Source of the DNA: Verrucomicrobiales bacterium
Lineage (GTDB): Bacteria; Verrucomicrobiota; Verrucomicrobiia; Limisphaerales; J093
Direction of reading: 5' to 3'
DNA: 10,407 nt
NCBI GenBank assembly: GCA_024233215.1
Contig: JACKPW010000061.1
Span: 1-10,407 of the forward strand
The notes beneath the pieces were generated by a model. The model ran no database searches, was not told where the DNA came from, and was given only the letters and a program-made list of their open reading frames with translations. Position 1 is the first letter of the stretch. Each line of letters begins with the position of its first letter. Shown here piece after piece: positions 9,101 through 10,407 of the stretch. The position numbers were made by a program, and so were the translations under genes.

Positions 9101-10245
9101 AGCATCGTGACCGTCAACTCGCATGGGGCTGAAGTCGTTTCCCCCAACTCATTGCTCACCCGCAACATGTAGGCGCCGGCCTGTTCCGGTTGCACAGCGG
9201 AAAGACTCATCCAGACATTGGTCTCACCGGGCAGAGGCGCACCGTCGTGCAGCCATTGGTAACTCAACGGTCCCTCCCCCACCGCCACCCCACGAAACAC
9301 CGCCGTGCCCGTGTCCACCAGCGTGGAGCAAGCGGTGAGGTTCAGATGCACGGACGGGACGCCATTCCCTACCAACGCAACGCTGAAGCCCTTTCCGGCC
9401 GCGATACCCGTCACCCCGCCAAGCCAGTCCGGCACGCCGCCCCCAAGGCCCCAAGACACCACGGTCCCGTCCTGTCGCACCGCCACGCTGTGCGTGCTCC
9501 CGGCCGCTATCGCCACCACGCCGGTCAGCCCCTCAGGCACCTCGGTGCGCCCGGTGGCATCCCGTCCCCAGGCCACCACGGTGCCATCCGACTTCAGGGC
9601 TAGATTGTGATCCGCCCCCGCAGCGATCTCGACCACCCCGCGCAGTCCTGCCGGAACGTCGGTCTCCCCATCACCGTTCCTCCCCCAGGCCACCACCGTG
9701 CCATCCCCCTTCAACGCCAGGCTGTGGCCCTCCCCGGCCGCGATGGCAACCACGCCCGCCAATCCTGCCGGAACAGCGATCTGCCCCTCGTAACCGGCAC
9801 CCCAGCCCACCACCGTCCCATCCGACCTGAGCGCCAGGCTGTGCGCCCCCCCAGCGGCAATTGCCACCACGGAGGTCAACCCCTCGGGCACCGTGGTTTG
9901 GCCGGAAGTCCCGACTCCCCAGCCCACCACCGTCCCATCCGATCGCAGCGCCAGATTGTGTTCGTCCCCTGACGCGATGGCCACCAACCCGTACAGCCCC
10001 GAAGGGGTCGTGTACTTCCTTCCCCAGGCCACCACGCGCCCGTTCGTCAGCAGGGCCAGACCGTGCTCCCGTCCGGCAGCGACACTGATCACGCCGGACA
10101 AGGTCGGCGGCACGTCGATCTGGCCCTGGGAGTTGTCCCCCCACGCCACCACCGGATCGGCGTGCAGACAGAACGGGTTGAGCAGCACGACCGGCAGCAG
10201 GCTGCGTGCCCATCGAATTGCGACGATGATTGGCTTCCACTTCAT
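127..10245 (-). CDS. Giant secreted protein with eight seven-bladed RCC1/BLIP-II-like propellers and Ig-like linkers
   Basis: This 3372-residue product fills the window. It has a signal peptide (1-29), eight propeller blocks (32-295, 466-734, 905-1172, 1343-1610, 1788-2059, 2145-2416, 2587-2858, 3029-3295), Ig-like linkers between them, and a C-terminal domain (3296-3372). The blade consensus is 39 residues: VVAWG at 1-5, GQ at 10-11, VP at 14-15, GL at 17-18, GVVAIAAG at 20-27 and HSLALRSDGT at 30-39. RCC1 and the Streptomyces beta-lactamase inhibitor BLIP-II are both seven-bladed propellers. BLIP-II has blades of about this length, so it is the closer structural model. The frame stays open to the window edge, but I start at the ATG at 10243-10245: it has a GAGGA site 8 nt upstream and gives a signal peptide, whereas the 52 residues before it look neither secretory nor repeat-like. 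No catalytic motif or membrane anchor is visible. A role in extracellular binding or adhesion is inference; family assignment is firm, function is not. Confidence 0.95.
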   Translation of the reverse strand: MKWKPIIVAIRWARSLLPVVLLNPFCLHADPVVAWGDNSQGQIDVPPTLSGVISVAAGREHGLALLTNGRVVAWGRKYTTPSGLYGLVAIASGDEHNLALRSDGTVVGWGVGTSGQTTVPEGLTSVVAIAAGGAHSLALRSDGTVVGWGAGYEGQIAVPAGLAGVVAIAAGEGHSLALKGDGTVVAWGRNGDGETDVPAGLRGVVEIAAGADHNLALKSDGTVVAWGRDATGRTEVPEGLTGVVAIAAGSTHSVAVRQDGTVVSWGLGGGVPDWLGGVTGIAAGKGFSVALVGNGVPSVHLNLTACSTLVDTGTAVFRGVAVGEGPLSYQWLHDGAPLPGETNVWMSLSAVQPEQAGAYMLRVSNELGETTSAPCELTVTMLAIAGQPEDQVVMLHGETRLTVEPVGRGPFGFQWFHEGEALEGATNATLVIESAQPEQTGLYTVEVRSPFDIVTSREAFLNVLSVVDWRGDSVGVTGVPAGLTGVVSIAAGSGHYLALLTDGSVVAWGANGKGQADVPEDLAEVVQVAAGVYHSLALRSDGTVVGWGWNQYDQTDVPDGLTSVVRVAGGFFHSLALRSDGTVVGWGSNGYTQSDTLRGLTGVVDIAVGERHSLALKSDGTVVAWGQDSRGETEVPEGLDQVVAIAAGSDRSLALRSDGTVVAWGDVSAGQAGVLAGLSGVVAIASGTGQSLALRSDGTVAAWGDSYVTVPAGLSGVVSVAAGGWTSLALLGDGPPRVLSSWVNRSVYADTGTVIFRGEATGRWPLSYQWQHNGVDLEGETNAWMLLTGVQPEQAGAYTLRVSNALGEATSGPCELTVDMLAIVGQPESRAAILGGTATLSVSATGRGPFAYQWFHDGEPMEGATNTTLAFLRVRTEEAGNYRVEVRNAYETETSREVSLDVKAVMGWGSNSYGQTDAPAGLVEVVEVAAGSYHSLALRSDGSVMAWGRNDLGQASVPVGLAGVVMIAAGNYHNLALRSDGTVTAWGNNSDGQTDVPEGLIDVVAIAAGGSHCLALRSNGRVVGWGNPAAIPADLDRVVAVAAGGAHSLALRADGTVETWGNISGGISWVPEGLTGIVAVAAGYDHSLALRADGTVVAWGSNRWGQSEVPEDLGPVTAVFAGSNHSLALRSDGTAVTWGRDDSGQTQLPDGLFGVAGMAGGSAHSLALGGHGVPRIAQRLVDRSVLVDSGTVIFHATVTGEWPLNYQWQRNGEDLPGQTNAWMVLEGVQPGQAGSYGFRVSNAQGEATSDPCELTVNTVEIVQQPEDVDGLLHGRAEWVVEAVGRGPFAYQWFHDGLPVAGATGPTLVMAVTRLGDRGEYWVEVTNGSGSVVSRRATLHLRSVAAWGSNGNGQAGVPAGLTGMLSIAAGSSHSLALRSNGTVVAWGYNGSGQTNVPEGLNGVVAIAAGAARNVALKADGTLVGWGGGQNIPEGLDQVVQVAVGYSHALALRSDGSVVAWGANDRGQTNVPPGLDGVIAVAAGSHHSLALRPDGTVAAWGINELSQTDVPEGLTDVVAIAAKGSVSVALRSDGTVTAWGDNNLGQATVPDGLTGVVAIDAGHVHGLALRADGKVVTWGSSEEGRFDIPEDLTGVVHIAAGGWHSLALVGEGPPQIAAQLADRSVLANTGKVVFSGAATGEWPLSYQWQRNGEDLAGETNAWMVLTGVQPEQAGFYALRVRNERGVATSLPCELTVNRLEIQRQPDDLEVTVGDLAQFDVEAIGTSPLHYQWFFQHEMLPGATDAVLTIPVAGLEHAGIYAVEVSNAFGLVRSREVELQVTVPETVTGPVLAWGLDENGQTDVPEGLSGVIDIAGGWHYSLALKPDGTVVAWGENQHGQTDVPAGLEEVVAISAGNYHGLALRVDGTVVAWGSNAARQATVPTGLAGVVAVAGGGAHSLALRSDGTVVAWGADTFGQIRVPQGLSGVVAVAAGGSHSLALRSDGTVVGWGYDSDQQAEIMEGLRDVVSVSAGSNHNLALRADGTVVAWGEIGYGRTSVPEGLSNVVAVAAGYAHNLALCADGRLVAWGYNSSGQATVPPGWDGVARIAAGGFHSLMLIGQGPPVLPSVLVDRVVNAVGPVFFFSPASGEWPLRYQWQWNGQDLVGETNAWLTMPGVLPSETGGYRVQVTNAQGTTTSRESAVAFGNLVAWGANASRQTDVPLGLTGVVGTAGGAVHTLALRTDGTVVAWGSNDEGQAEVPADLGGVMGVGAGARHSLALLEDGTITGWGNGGNYQLAIPAEATGVVQVAVGPFHNLALRSDGRVLAWGKSDYGRTSVPTDLAGVVAVAAGNEHSLALRSDGTVAAWGRGNLGQTNVPPDLGSIVSIAAGMDHNLALRSDGTVVAWGWNNYGQTAVPPGLVGVIGIAAGGYHSLALKADGAVVAWGRTTAGQTAVPAALRGATAITGGELHSLAIVGSGPPDIREPLADRSVVGASGVVSFRVSATGEWPLHHQWLHEGAVLPGETNAWLVLSQVQMDQAGGYSCHVSNRLGTAESKPTRLAVIPVAIVREPVDQFVRPGRRLMLDVEVTGIAPINYQWFLDGALLPGATDSRLVIDDAHGGDGGRYTVVVSDAYGSVRSREAKVIVSSVVAWGSNSYGQSEVPNGLEEITGIAAGQSHNVVVRSDGTLVAWGNNSKGQSDVPEGLGGVLQVAAGLNHTVALRDDGTVAAWGDNTWGQTQVLEGSTGVIQVTAGWYHCLGLRADGTVTGWGRNQNGQADAPAGLDGVVSIAAGGLHSITLRDNGTVVAWGSNQYGQTNVPPGLDDVVSVAAGANHCVALKADGTVVAWGMPYSGQTAVPEGLGGVMGISAGASHSLAVLADGTVVGWGADGDGQSAVPERVSQVAAVAGGGGHSLALLGSGPPRIWQPLRERSVVGETGRLFLHASAVGAWPLSYQWQFDGSDLPGATNSWLRLTGVGLEQGGDYSVRVSNALGEANSDPVALTVVPLAVVKEPADQQVLIGSRTEISVEGGGYGPLFYQWFFNGAMLTGETKATLVIEEVRPEQGGSYSVEVSNAFGTARSREAALWVANVIAWGSDEDGRIDLPSGTTNVVQVAAGEMHSAVLRADGSVLVWGSNQYGQTNVPEGLLDVVGVGAGLYHTVVWKADGTVACWGRNQETQINLPDGLGDVVSVAVGSYHNLALRSDGTVVAWGFNSYGKSTVPDGLSDVVQVAAGEYQSLAVQSDGTVVAWGSNPGFPEALSHVMAVAAGAWHSIALKSDGTIEAWGSNFLGQTGIPEGLNDVVAIAAGFGHSLALRADGALVAWGENRQGQSDVPGGIGHLVAITAGSNHNLAIVDPWRTPEWDLALPRMTAALELEFEIPTSRGFYYLFESVDALGMEEWNRVALFAGDGGTKVIAVPPPADGQCFYRARRMQ
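130..360 (-). other. C-terminal non-repeat domain with FYR end (residues 3296-3372)
   Basis: Seventy-seven residues unlike the blades or the Ig domains. The visible pattern is GFYYLFESVDALGMEEWNRV, then FAGDGGTKVIAVPPP and GQCFYRARRMQ at the end. The spaced pattern Y-L-x-x-S, L, W, G-G and a closing F-Y-R resembles a small beta-rich domain that, from my general knowledge, often ends secreted proteins of Verrucomicrobiota. Whether it acts in sorting or attachment is not established. There is no LPXTG, no PEP-CTERM pattern and no C-terminal hydrophobic helix. Confidence 0.6.
361..1161 (-). repeat. Propeller H: seven blades, residues 3029-3295
   Basis: The last propeller. Blade 5 (589-693) is the 35-residue short form (VVAWGSNPGFPEAL). 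Blade 3 has ACWG in place of xAWG and a QETQINLP loop. Blade 4 has Gln in place of His (GEYQSLAV). Blade 2 departs from the LALR strand (HTVVWKADG). Blade 7 is 37 residues, ending HNLAIVDP, and leads directly into the C-terminal domain rather than into an Ig domain. Confidence 0.92.
1162..1671 (-). other. Tandem Ig-like domains G1-G2 (residues 2859-3028)
   Basis: G1 (1420-1671) has PPRIWQPLRERSVVGETG, AWPLSYQWQFDGSDLPGATNSW outlined as domain positions 29-50 with core Trp 36, GGDYSVRVSNALGE and the ending PVALTV. G2 (1162-1419) begins PLAVVKEPADQQV, has YGPLFYQWFFNGAMLTGETK and GGSYSVEVSNAFGTA, and ends SREAALWV before propeller H. G2 is the cleanest type-2 copy. Confidence 0.87.
1672..2487 (-). 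repeat. Propeller G: seven full-length blades, residues 2587-2858
   Basis: Six 39-residue blades plus a 38-residue last blade ending HSLALLGSG. His is present in all seven. Blade 3 has LEGST in place of PEGL (TQVLEGSTGV), and blade 7 has PERVSQ. Blades 3 and 5 carry Cys beside the His (HCLGL, HCVAL). Blade 1 (SNSYGQSEVP) and blade 5 (SNQYGQTNVP) are close to the consensus. Confidence 0.94.
2488..2997 (-). other. Tandem Ig-like domains F1-F2 (residues 2417-2586)
   Basis: F1 (2746-2997) has PPDIREPLADRSVVG, GEWPLHHQWLHEG, PGETNAW and AGGYSCHVSN, and ends SKPTRLAV, without the PCELTV of blocks A-D. F2 (2488-2745) begins VAIVREPVDQ, has APINYQWFLDGALLPGATD and GGRYTVVVSDAYGSV, and ends SREAKVIV. 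Both domains are closer to those of G than to those of A-C, marking a C-terminal subgroup. Confidence 0.85.
2998..3813 (-). repeat. Propeller F: seven full-length blades, residues 2145-2416
   Basis: Six 39-residue blades and a last one of 38 that ends HSLAIVGSG. Blade 1 has SRQ in place of xGQ, and blade 3 has NYQLAIPAEAT, a variant of the GQ..VP..L loop. Blade 7 is divergent in its middle strand (AALRGATAITGGELH). All seven keep the His before the (S/N/T)LA strand. Blades 4 to 6 are near-consensus. Confidence 0.94.
3814..4068 (-). other. Single hybrid Ig-like domain between propellers E and F (residues 2060-2144)
   Basis: This is the only linker with one Ig domain (85 residues). Its first half is type 1: PPVLPSVLVDR, SGEWPLRYQWQWNG, VGETNAW. 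Its last part resembles type 2: GGYRVQV, then TTTSRESAVAF, and directly the LVAWG of the next propeller. It therefore looks like a fusion of a type-1 start to a type-2 end, as would follow from loss of one Ig length. The reading frame is kept. Confidence 0.82.
4069..4884 (-). repeat. Propeller E: seven full-length blades, residues 1788-2059
   Basis: All blades are full length: six of 39 residues and a final one of 38 that stops at SLMLIGQG. Blades 3 and 4 are close to the overall consensus. Blade 5 has a loop reading SDQQAEIMEGL, with Ile-Met in place of Val-Pro. Blade 1 shifts the His by one place (AGGWHYSLAL). Blade 6 has a Cys in LALCADG. Blade starts fall every 117 nt from 4884 downward. 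Confidence 0.94.
4885..5415 (-). other. Tandem Ig-like domains D1-D2 with extra linker (residues 1611-1787)
   Basis: D1 (5164-5415) is a type-1 domain of the N-terminal subgroup (DRSVLANTGKVVF, WQRNGEDLAGETNAW, PCELTV). D2 (4885-5163) is a type-2 domain, but its core TSPLHYQWFFQHEMLPGATD resembles the copies in the C-terminal half instead. Its end is extended by about seven residues (roughly TVPETVTGP) before propeller E. This is the only linker with such a tail, and it lies near the middle of the protein. Confidence 0.83.
5416..6219 (-). repeat. Propeller D: seven blades, residues 1343-1610
   Basis: Blade 3 (5881-5985) is a 35-residue short blade (LVGWGGGQNIPEGL). Blade 5 (5647-5763) is full length but breaks the AAG..HSLAL core, reading AAKGSVSVALRSDG, so the conserved Gly and His are displaced or lost. 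Blade 2 has AAR in place of xxH. Blade 6 is DAGHVHGLALRADGK. The block ends at HSLALVGEG before PPQI. Confidence 0.92.
6220..6729 (-). other. Tandem Ig-like domains C1-C2 (residues 1173-1342)
   Basis: C1 (6478-6729) carries the type-1 marks DRSVLVDSGTVIF, GEWPLNYQWQRNGEDL, PGQTNAW and PCELTV. C2 (6220-6477) carries EIVQQPED, GRGPFAYQWFHDG and AGATG. It diverges after that: TRLGDRGEYWVEVTNGSGSVVSR replaces the usual VQPEQAG and VSNAFG segments, given here as positions 56-78 with key residues Y64 and N70. The C2 ending is SRRATLHL rather than SRE. Confidence 0.83.
6730..7533 (-). repeat. Propeller C: seven blades, residues 905-1172
   Basis: Blade 4 (7078-7182) is the 35-residue short form (VVGWGNPAAIPADL). 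Blade 5 has a loop without GQ (NISGGISWVP) although it is full length. The other blades fit the consensus, and His is kept in all seven. Blade 3 reads HCLALRSNGR, with a lone Cys beside the His. The block closes at HSLALGGHG and passes straight to VPRI of the next Ig domain. Confidence 0.92.
7534..8043 (-). other. Tandem Ig-like domains B1-B2 (residues 735-904)
   Basis: Domain B1 (7792-8043, 84 residues) is close to A1, sharing DTGT, PLSYQW, EGETNAW, GVQPEQAGAYTLRVSNALGE and the PCELTV end. Domain B2 (7534-7791, 86 residues) is close to A2, sharing MLAIVGQPE, GRGPF.YQWFH.GE.MEGATN, EEAGNYRVEV and TSRE. The shared detail across both domains points to duplication of the whole propeller-Ig-Ig unit rather than of Ig domains separately. 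Confidence 0.85.
8044..8850 (-). repeat. Propeller B: seven blades, residues 466-734
   Basis: Blade 1 (8734-8850) is the most degenerate opening blade of the protein: it reads VVDWRGDSVGVTGVP, losing the WG pair and the GQ motif. Blades 2 to 6 are 39 residues each. Blade 4 has DTL in place of D-VP, and blade 6 has GVL. Blade 5 has Arg and blade 6 Gln at the conserved His position. Blade 7 (8044-8148) is three residues short in the GQ loop. The block ends at SLALLGDG. Confidence 0.92.
8851..9108 (-). other. Ig-like domain A2 (residues 380-465)
   Basis: An 86-residue type-2 domain beginning with a LAIAGQPEDQ strand, followed by GRGPFGFQWFHEGEALEGATN, cited here as positions 28-48 in outline: core Trp at 36, ATN at 46-48. 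AQPEQTGLYTVEV follows, and it ends at TSREAFLNV. The TSRE ending immediately before the next VV.W strand is shared by most type-2 copies. In place of the VSNAFG turn it has the divergent VRSPFD. Confidence 0.8.
9109..9360 (-). other. Ig-like domain A1 (residues 296-379)
   Basis: An 84-residue type-1 linker domain. Hallmarks are GPLSYQW (30-36 of the domain), the loop PGETNVW (44-50), VQPEQAGAY (56-64), LRVSNELGE (66-74) and a terminal PCELTV. The core Trp and the Tyr two residues after AG are typical of bacterial Ig-like folds. The usual disulfide Cys pair is absent; the cysteines at domain positions 11 and 80 are not at canonical positions. Confidence 0.85.
9361..10152 (-). repeat. Propeller A: seven blades, residues 32-295
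   Basis: This is the first block, directly after the signal peptide. Blade boundaries are 32, 71, 106, 145, 184, 223 and 262. Blade 2 (9931-10035) is 35 residues and lacks the GQ..VP loop (VVAWGRKYTTPSGL). Blade 7 (9361-9462) is also four residues short (VVSWGLGGGVPDWL) and lacks the conserved His, reading KGFSVAL. Blades 3 to 6 are near-consensus. The block begins with a lone VVAWG strand and ends at VALVGNG just before the next strand would be due. Confidence 0.93.
10159..10245 (-). other. Predicted Sec signal peptide (residues 1-29)
   Basis: The N-terminus starts MKWKPIIVAIRW, with basic residues at K2, K4, R11 and R14. A short hydrophobic stretch, LLPVVLL (16-22), follows, then NPFCLHA before DP. 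The most likely cleavage is after Ala29 (LHA|DP), which would leave the first propeller strand two residues from the mature N-terminus. Leu at -3 is not ideal, and the hydrophobic run is interrupted by Arg, so the exact site is uncertain. The Cys at 26 sits in NPFC, which does not fit a lipobox, so a lipoprotein is unlikely. Confidence 0.65.
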
Positions 10246-10253
10246 GGACGGTG

Positions 10254-10258
10254 TCCTC
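10254..10258 (-). promoter_or_regulatory. Ribosome binding site GAGGA
   Basis: GAGGA ends 8 nt before the ATG at 10243-10245, which is a normal Shine-Dalgarno spacing. A second purine run, GGAGG at 10266-10270, lies 20 nt upstream, too far for this ATG; it is also 3' of the alternative ATG at 10279-10281, so it cannot serve that one. This supports the start that yields a signal peptide over the upstream in-frame ATGs at 10399-10401 and 10279-10281. Confidence 0.6.
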
Positions 10259-10344
10259 GTCGCGACCTCCAAATGCCCCATTTGCGCCGGTTCGTGGAGC
10301 CAACGCGAACACCACTGGACAATCGGGAAGCAGACGACGGGGCA

Positions 10345-10374
10345 ATCCTGTGTTGGCTCACGCCGGACAGTCAA
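10345..10374 (-). promoter_or_regulatory. Candidate sigma70-type promoter
   Basis: On the minus strand TTGACT (10374-10369, five of six to the -35 consensus) is followed after 18 nt by CAGGAT (10350-10345). The latter matches the -10 consensus only at three positions, including the key second A and last T. Transcription would begin near 10338, giving a leader of about 93 nt before the ATG at 10245 and leaving the upstream ATG at 10399-10401 untranscribed. The -10 element is weak and Verrucomicrobia promoters are poorly characterised, so this is tentative. I see no operator or riboswitch here. Confidence 0.3.
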
Positions 10375-10407
10375 GAAACGTCCGCCCGTCCACGGCAACA
10401 TGCAGGA

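Noticed and set aside
361..10152. Regularly spaced repeats suggestive of a CRISPR or satellite array
   Set aside because: The period is 117 nt (39 codons), the copies vary mainly at third codon positions, and the intervening sequence stays in one reading frame. These are protein repeats; there are no unique spacers and no identical direct repeats.
361..10152. Beta-lactamase inhibitor function by analogy to BLIP-II
   Set aside because: Only the blade pattern and size are shared; the interface residues cannot be aligned with confidence from sequence alone and such repeats are widespread in secreted proteins. The fold is supported, the inhibitory activity is not.
361..10152. RCC1-type guanine nucleotide exchange activity
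   Set aside because: This is a bacterial exported protein with short blades, and the insertion used by RCC1 to act on Ran is not seen. The RCC1 label describes the repeat family only.
10159..10245. Lipoprotein signal peptide using the Cys at residue 26
   Set aside because: The residues before the Cys are N-P-F, which do not match the lipobox pattern (Leu-[Ala/Ser]-[Gly/Ala]-Cys); a standard signal peptidase site after LHA fits better.

Overview
The window is almost entirely one gene on the minus strand. Reading runs from about 10245 down to a TGA at 127-129 and encodes a predicted secreted protein of 3372 residues, very roughly 340-350 kDa. It has no recognisable enzyme domain. It is built from two modules: a 39-residue RCC1/BLIP-II-type beta-propeller blade, and an Ig-like beta-sandwich with the YQW...GETN...AG.Y.v.VSNA.G pattern. 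No other gene, tRNA, rRNA, CRISPR array or insertion sequence is supported.

The layout is very regular. A signal peptide (residues 1-29) is followed by eight propeller blocks, A to H, each with exactly seven blades (56 in total). The linkers between blocks are tandem pairs of Ig-like domains, except the E-F linker, which has a single hybrid Ig domain (13 Ig domains in all). A 77-residue non-repeat C-terminal domain ends in a FYR motif. The module (propeller + Ig + Ig) recurs about every 1.30-1.34 kb in the DNA, and shortens to 1.07 kb where the Ig domain is missing. Each block begins with a lone VVAWG strand and ends just before one is due, which is the phase needed for the first strand to close the seventh blade. 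I therefore read the protein as eight closed seven-bladed propellers on a string of Ig spacers, four in each half.

Flanks: minus-strand upstream sequence (10246-10407) holds a GAGGA ribosome binding site placed 8 nt before the chosen ATG, and a tentative promoter (TTGACT, 18 nt, CAGGAT). Downstream sequence (1-126) holds only an imperfect hairpin without a U-tract.

Organism: the DNA is GC-rich. Long secreted proteins combining short RCC1-like repeats, this Ig-like type and a terminal 'YYLxxS..L..W...FYR' domain are, to my knowledge, typical of Verrucomicrobiota, and less so of Planctomycetota. This is inference from protein style; there is no marker gene. The likely role is extracellular or cell-surface binding (adhesion or ligand capture), with ligand unknown.
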